From positions 1 to 16,458 of the forward strand of contig JANLYQ010000095.1 in assembly GCA_031365725.1 (NCBI GenBank): a stretch of DNA of 16,458 bases. Reading direction: 5' to 3'. Positions 1 through 6,483 of the stretch are shown here, one piece after another. The notes beneath the pieces were generated by a model that saw only the letters and a program-made list of their open reading frames with translations, was not told the DNA's origin and ran no database searches. Within the stretch, counting starts at the first letter, position 1, and each line of letters begins with the position of its first letter. The position numbers and the translations under genes are program-made. Source of the DNA: JANLYQ01 sp031365725. GTDB taxonomy: Bacteria; Actinomycetota; Actinomycetes; JACCUZ01.

Positions 1-71
1 GATCTCGATTGGCCGTAGCCAGCGCGCCGGCGAGCCCCTTCAACTCGGGGGCCGTCAAGGACGCAGGCGAC

Positions 72-446
72 GTGAACCAAGGAGCATCTCCCGTCCCGCT
101 CGAGTACGTGCCCCGGTGGGCCACCGGCGTCGTCATCGGCGTCTTCGTGCTCGTCTGGATATCCGGCGTGACCGTGATCGCCAGCCACGACCTTCCCAGC
201 CAACCCGAGTACCACGCGATCACGCACACCTACAGCGCGAACGATCACGGCACGGAGATACCGCTGTCCAAGGTCCAATACGAAGCCGCCGTGCGAGCTC
301 AGGACCGCTTGTTCCTCTCGGGGGCACGCGCCATCATCGTGATAGGCGTGGGTGCGGCCGCCGACGAGGCGATCGACGCCGGAGTCGGTGTCTCCGCGAG
401 CACGCAAGCATGGGGGCTTCGATCTGACGTCGGGGTCGGCCAGTAA
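72..446 (+). CDS. small membrane protein of unknown function
   Basis: I do not recognise this gene. From the GTG at 72 it encodes 124 residues. Residues about 17-37 form a strong membrane segment (motif VVIGVFVLVW) after a short Pro/Arg-containing N-terminus. A polar central part holds several His and Tyr residues, and a second, shorter hydrophobic stretch lies at about 81-97, so there are one or two membrane passes. The GTG start is chosen because AAGGA lies at 57-61, 10 nt upstream. The frame is also open to the left edge, with a TTG at 9, so a longer N-terminus or a start outside the window is possible. The Gly/Ala-rich tail does not look like a known domain. The next gene starts about 180 nt later behind its own promoter-like sequence, so no functional link is implied. 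Confidence 0.55.
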   Translation: MNQGASPVPLEYVPRWATGVVIGVFVLVWISGVTVIASHDLPSQPEYHAITHTYSANDHGTEIPLSKVQYEAAVRAQDRLFLSGARAIIVIGVGAAADEAIDAGVGVSASTQAWGLRSDVGVGQ

Positions 447-503
447 GCGCCGCGGCTGGTGCTGAGGGCGCTCTACTACGCGTGGGCGGGCCGTCAGGAT
501 GAC

Positions 504-543
504 GTCGAGTGGGAAACACTTCAGTCGAGTGGGAAAGACTTCA
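504..543. repeat. tandem 20-bp direct repeat (2 copies, 1 mismatch)
   Basis: Two head-to-tail 20-bp units occupy 504-523 and 524-543. Each begins GTCGAGTGGGAAA and ends ACTTCA; they differ only at the 14th base (C517 versus G537). A looser GTCGA-containing copy may follow from 547. The pair ends 8 bp before the promoter-like TGTCGA at 552 and about 80 bp before the DGPF gene, where a regulator could bind. No known operator is recognised. Confidence 0.85.
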
Positions 544-551
544 ATGGTCGA

Positions 552-578
552 TGTCGAAGATCCTGGCAGCCGTTCGAC
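552..578 (+). promoter_or_regulatory. putative ECF42-type promoter (TGTCGA-N17-CGAC)
   Basis: TGTCGA at 552-557 and CGAC at 575-578 are separated by 17 bp. From memory of the ECF42 literature (work on Streptomyces venezuelae), ECF42 target promoters have TGTCGA at -35 and CGAC or CGTC at -10, typically ahead of the DGPF gene. That is the arrangement here. The predicted transcript would start near 585, leaving about 38 nt of leader with AGGAG at 611-615. The site implies that the sigma factor encoded next drives its own module. The motif match is seen; use by this sigma factor is inferred. Confidence 0.6.
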
Positions 579-623
579 GTACGTGCGAGAAGCAACACCC
601 GGCAACAAGTAGGAGTGATCAAG

Positions 624-998
624 ATGCCGCGTTTCATGGGATTCGTCAGGATGGAAGAAGGCGTCGGAACCCCGCCACAGGCACTGTTCGATGCGATGGA
701 CGCCCACCTCGGCGAACGGGCCGCCACGGGGGCGTTCCTCGACGGCGGCGGTCTGTACGGGACGGAGGACGCCGTGAACTTCGTGGTCCGCAAGGGCCAG
801 GTCAGCCGGGTCGACGGACCCTACGCCGAGGCAAAAGAGGTCGTCGGCGGCTGGGCCATCATGCAGTACGACACCCTCGAGCAGGCCATGGCCGATCAGC
901 AGGAGTTCGCCGAGCTGCACGCGAAGCACTGGCCCGAGGTCACCGTGATCTCGACTCTGCGCCAGATCTCCACAGGTCCGGAGGCCTCCGGCGACTGA
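624..998 (+). CDS. YCII/DGPF-family protein, partner of ECF42 sigma factor
   Basis: A 124-aa protein of the YCII-related (DGPF) family. Members are small ferredoxin-fold alpha-beta barrel proteins, and their biochemical role in ECF42 modules is not settled. The signature is RVDGPYAEAKE around residues 62-72, with DGPY in place of the more usual DGPF, followed by VVGGWAIMQ, which is typical of the family. The ATG at 624 is chosen because AGGAG at 611-615 lies 8 nt upstream and the family starts at this MPRFMGFVR-like strand; the frame is open further upstream but those residues overlap the promoter and repeats. The gene ends 24 nt before the ECF42 sigma-factor gene on the same strand. This DGPF-sigma pair is the conserved arrangement of ECF42 loci, so co-transcription and functional linkage are likely. 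Confidence 0.9.
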   Translation: MPRFMGFVRMEEGVGTPPQALFDAMDAHLGERAATGAFLDGGGLYGTEDAVNFVVRKGQVSRVDGPYAEAKEVVGGWAIMQYDTLEQAMADQQEFAELHAKHWPEVTVISTLRQISTGPEASGD

Positions 999-1009
999 AC
1001 GGGACTCAC

Positions 1010-1015
1010 TACGCT
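1010..1015 (+). promoter_or_regulatory. possible -10 element for leaderless sigma-factor transcript
   Basis: TACGCT (TANNNT form) ends 7 nt before the GTG start at 1023, and no good ribosome-binding site precedes that GTG. This spacing is what a leaderless actinobacterial transcript would show, which would give the sigma gene a second, housekeeping promoter inside its operon. No convincing -35 is visible, so this is tentative. Confidence 0.3.
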
Positions 1016-1022
1016 GGGCAGC

Positions 1023-2315
1023 GTGCCGGCACAGCCCAGTGCAGATGACCCGTCCGAGGCCATAGCCGCCGCGTGGCGGGCCGAGTCGGCCCGCCTCGTC
1101 GGCGCTCTCATCCGGATGACCCGTGATGTGGAGCTCGCCGAGGACCTTGCGCAGGACGCACTCGTGGCCGCGCTCGAGCAGTGGCCCATGACCGGCGTGC
1201 CGGACAACCCGATCGCGTGGCTGATGACCATCGCGAAGCGACGTGGGATCGACCACTTCCGCCGCGCCGAGAGCCTTCGCCGCAAGACCACGGAGCTCGA
1301 GCACGCCCGCGGCGGAGAGGAGGACGAGATGCCCGACCTCGACGGCCAGGTCGACCACATCGAAGACGACGTCCTCCGGCTCATCTTTCTTTCCTGCCAC
1401 CCGTCCTTGACCGCCGAGTCCCGGGCCGCGTTGACGCTGCGTCTGGTCGGCGGGCTCACGACCGCCGAGATCGCCCGCGGGTTCCTGGCCACCGAATCCA
1501 CTATGGGCCAGCGCATCTCGCGAGCCAAGACGACACTGGCCGCGGCTCACGCCGAGTTCGAGCTGCCCACAGGCCCGGAGCGGACCCGGCGTCTCGACGA
1601 CGTCATGGCCGTTATCTACCTGATCTTCAACGAGGGCTACACCGCCACCGCCGGCGCGGACTGGATGCGCCCCGACCTGGCGAACGAGGCGATGAGGCTC
1701 GCGCGGATGCTGGTGGCAGTCGCTCCCGACGAGCCCGAGGCACTCGGACTCCAGGCGCTGCTCGAACTCCAGGGCTCGCGGCTGGCCGCGCGGCTAGACG
1801 AGCAGGGTGAGCCGGTCCTGCTGGAGGCGCAGGACCGGACCCGCTGGGACCAGTTGCTGATCCGGCGCGGACTTGGCGCCCTGCAACGGGCCGACCGGCT
1901 CGCCGCACGCGGCAAGCCGGTCGGGACATACTTCCTGCAGGCCTCGATCGCCGCCCAGCACGCCCGCGCAGATCGTGCCGAGGACACCAACTGGCGCCGG
2001 ATCGCGGCTCTGTACGACGTCCTGGCCGCCGCCGCGCCGGGACCCGTCGTCGAGGTGAACCGGGCGGTCGCCTACGGGCGGGCGTTCGGCTCGGACGAGG
2101 GGCTGGCCGTGTTGGAGGCGCTCGGCGCACGCGTACTCGGCGACTCACCGCTCGTGCCGAGTGTGCGCGGAGACCTGCTCGAACGGGCCGGGCTGCACGC
2201 GGAGGCGAGCGAGGCGTTCACCGAGGCAGCCGCGCGCACCAAGAACGAGAGCGAACGTGCAGTCCTGCACCGTCGGGCCGACGTGAACCTGACGCGCGGG
2301 TCGACGCAGAGCTGA
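1023..2315 (+). CDS. ECF42-group RNA polymerase sigma factor with C-terminal TPR-like extension
   Basis: A 430-aa sigma factor, far longer than the usual ~200-aa ECF. Region sigma-2 lies at about 20-85 (RDVELAEDLAQDALVAAL, then AWLMTIAKRRGID). Region sigma-4 lies at about 120-175 with the helix-turn-helix LTTAEIARGFLATESTMGQR. After residue 188 comes the DUF6596-type extension (YLIFNEGYTAT at 199-209) and a helical TPR-like tail to about 420 (EVNRAVAYGRAFG at 344-356). In the ECF42 group this extension replaces an anti-sigma factor and is needed for activity. The GTG at 1023 gives the standard N-terminus (AWRAESARLVGALIRM). The gene lies 24 nt after the DGPF gene. A promoter matching the ECF42 motif precedes the pair, consistent with autoregulation. 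The inducing signal is unknown. Confidence 0.93.
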   Translation: MPAQPSADDPSEAIAAAWRAESARLVGALIRMTRDVELAEDLAQDALVAALEQWPMTGVPDNPIAWLMTIAKRRGIDHFRRAESLRRKTTELEHARGGEEDEMPDLDGQVDHIEDDVLRLIFLSCHPSLTAESRAALTLRLVGGLTTAEIARGFLATESTMGQRISRAKTTLAAAHAEFELPTGPERTRRLDDVMAVIYLIFNEGYTATAGADWMRPDLANEAMRLARMLVAVAPDEPEALGLQALLELQGSRLAARLDEQGEPVLLEAQDRTRWDQLLIRRGLGALQRADRLAARGKPVGTYFLQASIAAQHARADRAEDTNWRRIAALYDVLAAAAPGPVVEVNRAVAYGRAFGSDEGLAVLEALGARVLGDSPLVPSVRGDLLERAGLHAEASEAFTEAAARTKNESERAVLHRRADVNLTRGSTQS

Positions 2316-2676
2316 TCCTCCGAGGCGCCTTCAAGCTTCGGACAACCCACGGGTCTCACTGGCTGTGTCCCCTTCGGACGGGCAGGGCATGCAGTCAGTC
2401 CGCGGTCTCCTTCTCGCCGGCGCTCTTGGCCGCCCGAGCGCGGGAGTTCCGGGTAGCCGTGAACTGTTCCGGACTCAGCCCGTACAGCTCGTGGGCTACC
2501 TGTTCGGCGTCCACAAGCGAACGGTAGGCAACCGAGCACGCAGCCAGGACCTGTCCGGCCGTCCACTGCGCCAGCGGGCCTGGGCACGCACCCTGGGACT
2601 CTCGTGCTCGTCTCGGACCACCCGATCGATGCGAACGTGGGCTCAGGAACGACGTCGAGCGTGTCGATAAGCAGGT
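2316..2676. other. intergenic stretch without an intact gene
   Basis: This 361-nt gap separates the ECF42 gene from the diguanylate cyclase. It holds a short minus-strand coding remnant (listed separately) and an 8-bp palindrome AGGCGCCT just after the sigma-factor stop. Plus-strand frames here look like antisense readings. No clear terminator with a T-run and no convincing promoter was found. Confidence 0.5.
2395..2514 (-). pseudogene. truncated N-terminal remnant of a common actinobacterial helical protein
   Basis: Read on the minus strand from the GTG at 2514, a 39-residue frame contains HELYGLSPEQFTATRNSRAR, then AAKSAGEKETAD and a TGA. From memory, this resembles the N-terminus of a widespread, uncharacterised actinobacterial family whose members begin roughly ELYGLPPEEFTAARNALAKE and continue LKALRKPTVAAW. 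The conserved continuation is missing: a stop follows at once, and the reverse strand beyond it does not resume the family pattern in an obvious way. There is no ribosome-binding site before the GTG. I read this as a decayed fragment; a genuine short protein is less likely. Confidence 0.4.
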
Positions 2677-4266
2677 ATGAGAAGGCCCACGTCTGTGTCC
2701 CCACCGGTCGCGCTGGGGATCGGGGTGCTGGCCGCCGTCACGGGCTTCCTGGTCGTCGTGCGGTTGCAACCCGGAGGCCCCGCGGCGGCGCGCGGGATCG
2801 ATGACGTCGGACAGCTGCTCTCCGCAGTGATCGCGGCTATGGCGGCCGGGTGGAGGTCGCGTCACGCTGCTCCACGGGCGGCGCGGGCGTGGTTGCTGCT
2901 GGCGGCGGCCACCGGATCGTGGGCTCTTGGGGAAGGCGCCTGGTCCTACTACGAGCTGTGGGCCGGTCGTGCGACCCCGTTCCCTTCGGTTGCTGACGCG
3001 GGATTCCTGCTCTTTCCAGCCTTGGCGATGGTCGGCTTGCTCGTGTGGCCCTCCGGTGCGCTCATCGGCGCGGCTCGGTGGCGGGCGCTGCTCGACGGAC
3101 TCCTGGTGGCCGGCTCGTTGTTCATCATCACCTGGGTCACCGCACTCGGGACGGTCGTGCGAGGCGGCGGCGACGGCATGTTCGCCTACGCAGTCTCCCT
3201 GGCCTACCCGATCTCGGACCTGGTGCTGATGACGCTGACGGTCGTGGTCGCCGCGCACGCCCGGCAGACGACGCGCTCGGGGCTGGGACTCCTTGCGGCC
3301 GGTCTGGGTTCTCTTGCGCTGGCCGACAGCGGGTTCGCCTATCTGAGCGCGACCGGCACCTATGCGACGGGGTCTTTGGTGGACGCGGGGTGGTTCGGGG
3401 GGTTCCTGCTGATTGCTGCCGCCGCCTGCACGGCAACCGCGCGGCCGTCGGACGAGGTGGACGACACGACGCTGTCCCTGGAGTCGCGGACGAAAGCGCT
3501 GTTGCCCTATCTGCCGGCGGGGCTCGGCCTCGCGGTTGCGGTGACAGCCGAGCTGACCGGCCCTGGTCAACGCGTGTCGATCGCGGCTGCGACGATCGTG
3601 ATCGCGAGCTTGATGGTGCGCCAGCTGCTCGCCGTCTTGGACAACCGTCGGCTTGTCGCCGAACTGGTGTCGGCCCAGCAGGAGCTGCGCTATCAGGCTT
3701 TCCACGACCCGCTGACCGGCCTCGCGAATCGAAGCCTGTTCACCGATCGACTGCGCCACGGGCTGCAGCTGCATCGTCGCGACATGCGCCCGCTCAATGT
3801 GATCTACGTTGATCTTGACGGCTTCAAAGCGGTCAACGACAGCCTCGGGCACGACGCTGGTGACCAGGTGCTCCGAGCGGCCGCCGAGCGACTGAGAGCG
3901 GTGACTCGCCCCGGCGACACCGTTGCCCGGATGGGTGGGGACGAGTTCGCGATCCTGGTCGAGGACGGCGGGGACGCCGTCACGCTGGCGGCCCGGATCT
4001 TGTCGTCCTTCACTCAGCCTGCAGCGATAGGGCACGAGTTCGTCTCCTTGGCCGGCAGCATCGGCATCGCCGGGCTCGGCTCGAGCGACCCGCCGATCGA
4101 CCCGGCCACCTTGCTCCACCGCGCGGACGAAGCGATGTACCACGCCAAGCGAAACGGCAAGGGCTACGCGGTCATCTGGACAGACCTGCTGCACGCAGAG
4201 CCGGATCCCGGCCCGTTGCACCATGAATCGATCCGGGCCGCCGAGAACCACCCGACCTCGACCTAA
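2677..4266 (+). CDS. membrane-bound diguanylate cyclase (GGDEF)
   Basis: A 529-aa protein that should make cyclic di-GMP from two GTP at the inner face of the membrane. Residues 1-320 hold about nine or ten hydrophobic segments (e.g. 11-30, 69-88, 137-159, 168-194, 200-222, 298-316) and form a sensory membrane region of no type I can name with certainty. The GGDEF domain spans about 338-500: FHDPLTGLANR (342-352), YVDLDGFKAVND (377-388) and the active-site GGDEF at 420-424. RPGD at 411-414 lies exactly five residues before the active loop, which is the canonical inhibitory I-site (RxxD), so product inhibition is expected. There is no EAL or HD-GYP domain. The ATG at 2677 has only a weak upstream AGG. 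The C-terminal 25 residues are polar and disordered-looking. Confidence 0.93.
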   Translation: MRRPTSVSPPVALGIGVLAAVTGFLVVVRLQPGGPAAARGIDDVGQLLSAVIAAMAAGWRSRHAAPRAARAWLLLAAATGSWALGEGAWSYYELWAGRATPFPSVADAGFLLFPALAMVGLLVWPSGALIGAARWRALLDGLLVAGSLFIITWVTALGTVVRGGGDGMFAYAVSLAYPISDLVLMTLTVVVAAHARQTTRSGLGLLAAGLGSLALADSGFAYLSATGTYATGSLVDAGWFGGFLLIAAAACTATARPSDEVDDTTLSLESRTKALLPYLPAGLGLAVAVTAELTGPGQRVSIAAATIVIASLMVRQLLAVLDNRRLVAELVSAQQELRYQAFHDPLTGLANRSLFTDRLRHGLQLHRRDMRPLNVIYVDLDGFKAVNDSLGHDAGDQVLRAAAERLRAVTRPGDTVARMGGDEFAILVEDGGDAVTLAARILSSFTQPAAIGHEFVSLAGSIGIAGLGSSDPPIDPATLLHRADEAMYHAKRNGKGYAVIWTDLLHAEPDPGPLHHESIRAAENHPTST

Positions 4267-4469
4267 GGGGCACAGCCGGGATCTCCGGTTCGCGAGATCA
4301 TGGGATGTCGATAGGGCTGGACCTACACCTTCTGGCGACCGGGTTGGCCCGATCAGGTGTCGTACGAAGGACCGATGTGCACGGGCCTTGCACTGCCCGA
4401 CGATGGACCATGACAGGACACACGGGGGGTGGGCACAGTCGCCCGCAGCACACGAGGGGGGTTCGGCAG

Positions 4470-4682
4470 ATGGTGGCGCGGTGGCACGCACGAGGACAAC
4501 AGGTGCGTGGGGGGCCGCGCGACGGGGGCGCCTCTGCTGTCGAGTACGGCCTGATCGTGTTCGCGATCGCTGCCGTCATCGCGATCGCTGTGTTCGCCCT
4601 CGGTCCGCCCGTGATGGGCATGTACGCCGACACCTGCACCGCCATCCAGGGCGGGGAAGCCGGGCCTACGCAGTCCTGCTGA
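4470..4682 (+). CDS. Flp-type prepilin (Tad pilus subunit-like), orphan
   Basis: A 70-aa small secreted pilin. After a basic leader (MVARWHARGQQVRGGPRDGG) comes GASAVEYGLIVFAIAAVIAI. This has the Flp class processing site: cleavage after Gly with Glu at +5 and Tyr at +6, followed by a hydrophobic helix of about 20 residues. The mature peptide would be short and ends with two cysteines (one in ADTCTAIQ and the last residue), which could form a disulfide. The ATG at 4470 is preferred because GAGGGGGG at 4454-4461 precedes it by 8 nt; in-frame upstream codons back to 4305 lack pilin features. No Tad ATPase, TadB/C, prepilin peptidase or TadE/F gene is in the window, so assembly machinery would have to be encoded elsewhere. 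It follows the diguanylate cyclase by about 200 nt. Confidence 0.82.
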   Translation: MVARWHARGQQVRGGPRDGGASAVEYGLIVFAIAAVIAIAVFALGPPVMGMYADTCTAIQGGEAGPTQSC

Positions 4683-4702
4683 TCGGCCCAGCACGACGCC
4701 GA

Positions 4703-4708
4703 TAACGT
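4703..4708 (+). promoter_or_regulatory. possible -10 element for leaderless phosphatase transcript
   Basis: TAACGT fits TANNNT and ends 6 nt before the ATG at 4715, and no Shine-Dalgarno sequence is visible. This suggests a leaderless transcript starting at or next to the ATG. No -35 match is evident. Confidence 0.35.
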
Positions 4709-4714
4709 GGCTCC

Positions 4715-5326
4715 ATGCCAACTCCCGGCCATGACAACTCGGCCGCCGCCCCCCGGTCGCAACTCTGGCTGGTGCGCCACGGAGAGACCGAGTGGAGCGC
4801 GGCGGGACGCCACACCAGCCGCACCGACCTGGATCTGACACCGGCAGGCGTCGCGGCCGCCCTGGGGGTTGGCGACAAGGTGGCCGGCACGTCGTTCGCC
4901 CGGGTGCTGAGCAGTCCGCTGCGCCGGGCCCGACGCACGGCTGAGCTCGCCGGCCACGCCGACGCCGATGTCGCCGAGGACCTGCACGAATGGGACTACG
5001 GCACCGACGAAGGGCTGACCACCCGCCAGATCCGCGAGACCCGGCCCGGGTGGACCGTCTGGCGTGACGGTCCCGCCGACGGCGAGACCGCAGCCGACGT
5101 CGGCGCGCGCGCTGATCGAGTCATCGACCTCGTCCGCACCGGAAACGCGCCCGTGCTGGCGTTCTCCCACGGGCACTTCTGCCGGGTGCTCGGCGCCCGC
5201 TGGCTCGGGCTGCCGGTCGGTGACGGCGCGCACCTTGCCCTGTCGACCGCTTCGGTGTCGGTGCTCGGCTGGGAGCGCGACACCCCGAGCGTCCTGCACT
5301 GGAACCACACTGGCACGCTCTGCTGA
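4715..5326 (+). CDS. histidine phosphatase family protein (phosphoglycerate mutase-like)
   Basis: A 203-aa cytoplasmic enzyme of the histidine phosphatase superfamily. LVRHGETEW at 19-27 carries the phosphorylated His22 within RHGE. SSPLRRARRTAE at 67-77 supplies the phosphate-binding Arg, LHEWDYGTDEG at 90-100 the acidic residue (Glu92), and FSHGHFCRVL at 150-159 the second catalytic His (His152). The length fits the small broad-specificity phosphatase branch better than true cofactor-dependent glycolytic mutase, which is longer. The substrate cannot be told from sequence. The ATG at 4715 is close to the family N-terminus, with a 12-residue polar leader. It lies 32 nt after the pilin gene but appears to have its own promoter, and it converges on rsgA. 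Confidence 0.9.
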   Translation: MPTPGHDNSAAAPRSQLWLVRHGETEWSAAGRHTSRTDLDLTPAGVAAALGVGDKVAGTSFARVLSSPLRRARRTAELAGHADADVAEDLHEWDYGTDEGLTTRQIRETRPGWTVWRDGPADGETAADVGARADRVIDLVRTGNAPVLAFSHGHFCRVLGARWLGLPVGDGAHLALSTASVSVLGWERDTPSVLHWNHTGTLC

Positions 5327-5334
5327 CGCGACCT

Positions 5335-5363
5335 CCGGTGGCTGGCGCCGACCTGCCACCCGG
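5335..5363. terminator. possible bidirectional hairpin between convergent genes
   Basis: In the 40-nt gap between the phosphatase and rsgA stops, GGTGGC (5337-5342) can pair with GCCACC (5355-5360), extendable by CC/GG around one bulged C. A competing stem GGCGCC/GGCGCC (5344-5349 with 5362-5367) overlaps it. There is no T-run on either side, as is common in high-GC actinobacteria, so terminator function is inferred from position. Confidence 0.35.
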
Positions 5364-5366
5364 CGC

Positions 5367-6473
5367 CTACGGGCGGATGCCGTCCGGCCGTGCCCGGGCC
5401 TCCTTGGTGCGCCGCTTCCACCTGGCCCGCTCCTCCGAGCGCAGTCGGGCGTCGTGACGCATCGCCATCCACCGGGCCTCGCGGGCCAGCTTGAGATAGC
5501 TCTCCCAGCGCCGCTCGGGCAATGCGCCTGACTCCAAGGCACCCTGCACCGCGCAGCCCGGTTCGCTGTCGTGGCCGCAGTCGCCGAACCGACAGGCCGC
5601 AGCGAGCTCCTCGACGTCGGCGAAGACGAGGTCCAGCGAGTCGGTGACGTCGGTCAGCCCCACGCTGCGCAGACCCGGGGTGTCGACCACGAGTCCACCG
5701 CCGGGCAGCAGCAGCAGCTCGCGGTGCACCGTGGTGTGCCGGCCCTTGCCGTCGGCGCGCAGCTCGCGGGTGAGCATCACGACCTCACCGGAAAGCGCGT
5801 TGGCCAGCGTCGACTTGCCGGCTCCGGACGGGCCTAGCAGCGCCAGCGTGCGACCCGCAGCGACCTGGGCCTGCACCGCGTCGAGCCCGGCACCGGTCGC
5901 CGAGCTGACAACGAGCACCTCCACCCCCGGCGCGGCGGCGGCGACGTCCTCGCGCCACCCGTCGGCGTCCGGCACGAGGTCCGCCTTGGTCAGCACGACC
6001 ACCGGTGTCGCGCCGCTCCCCCACGCCAGGGCGAGGAACCGTTCGATCCGGCCCAGGTCGGGCTCGGGGTGCAACCCCTCGACGACGACCGCGAGATCGA
6101 CGTTGGCGGCGAGAATCTGACCGTAGGAGCGACCCGGCGTGACGGCTGCGCGGACGAACGCCGTGCGCCTCGACAGCACGGCCTCGGCCGTCACCCGCTC
6201 GTCGGACCAGTGCCGCACCGCCACCCAGTCACCGACACAGGGCGTGGCGACCGGATCAGCCGTGGCGGCTGCCAGCAACGCGCCCGACAGCGTGAGTCGC
6301 AATGGTCCGCCGGCACCAAGGGCGTCGCAGGCGCCTCGGTCGACGCGAGTCACTCGGGCAGGGGTGTGCTGCTCGGCGTACGGCGAGAACAACTCGGCCC
6401 ACTGGCCGTCCCAGCCCAGGGCGACGAGGTCGACCGGTGGTGCGTCGCCGACCGGCGGCGTGACGTACGACAA
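5367..6473 (-). CDS. rsgA: ribosome small-subunit biogenesis GTPase RsgA
   Basis: A circularly permuted GTPase that acts in late maturation of the 30S ribosomal subunit. From the TTG at 6473 it has 368 aa, close to the family norm. An OB-like N-terminal part (to about 110, CVGDWVAVRHW) precedes the permuted G motifs: G4 TKADL (162-166), G5 SSATGAG, G1 GPSGAGKST (214-222), then GRHTTVHREL and G3 DTPG (264-267). The C-terminal zinc site is C-x4-C-x-H-x5-C (Cys294, Cys299, His301, Cys307). TTG is chosen because GAGGGG lies 6 nt before it, overlapping the yihY stop; in-frame upstream codons would run deep into yihY. It begins 10 nt after yihY and is very likely co-transcribed with it. The basic tail (RARWKRRTKEARAR) may contact rRNA. 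Confidence 0.93.
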   Translation of the reverse strand: MSYVTPPVGDAPPVDLVALGWDGQWAELFSPYAEQHTPARVTRVDRGACDALGAGGPLRLTLSGALLAAATADPVATPCVGDWVAVRHWSDERVTAEAVLSRRTAFVRAAVTPGRSYGQILAANVDLAVVVEGLHPEPDLGRIERFLALAWGSGATPVVVLTKADLVPDADGWREDVAAAAPGVEVLVVSSATGAGLDAVQAQVAAGRTLALLGPSGAGKSTLANALSGEVVMLTRELRADGKGRHTTVHRELLLLPGGGLVVDTPGLRSVGLTDVTDSLDLVFADVEELAAACRFGDCGHDSEPGCAVQGALESGALPERRWESYLKLAREARWMAMRHDARLRSEERARWKRRTKEARARPDGIRP

Positions 6474-6483
6474 CAGCAGCCCC

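Noticed and set aside
459..623. N-terminal extension of the DGPF protein
   Set aside because: The extra 55 codons cross the tandem repeat, the promoter-like site and the AGGAG ribosome-binding site, and do not resemble the family N-terminus.
2662..2667. TGTCGA just before the diguanylate cyclase as a second ECF42 promoter
   Set aside because: The nearest CGTC is 22 bp downstream and inside the coding region, so spacing does not fit the 17 bp seen at 552-578.
4306..4311. TGTCGA upstream of the Flp pilin as an ECF42 promoter
   Set aside because: The nearest CGAC is 24 bp away, which is too far for a -35/-10 pair.
2395..4491. 698-aa minus-strand open frame spanning the diguanylate cyclase
   Set aside because: It is an antisense frame kept open by high GC; it is rich in Arg/Gln/Pro/His without domain motifs, while the plus strand encodes a clear GGDEF protein. 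Only its last ~39 codons look like a real gene remnant.
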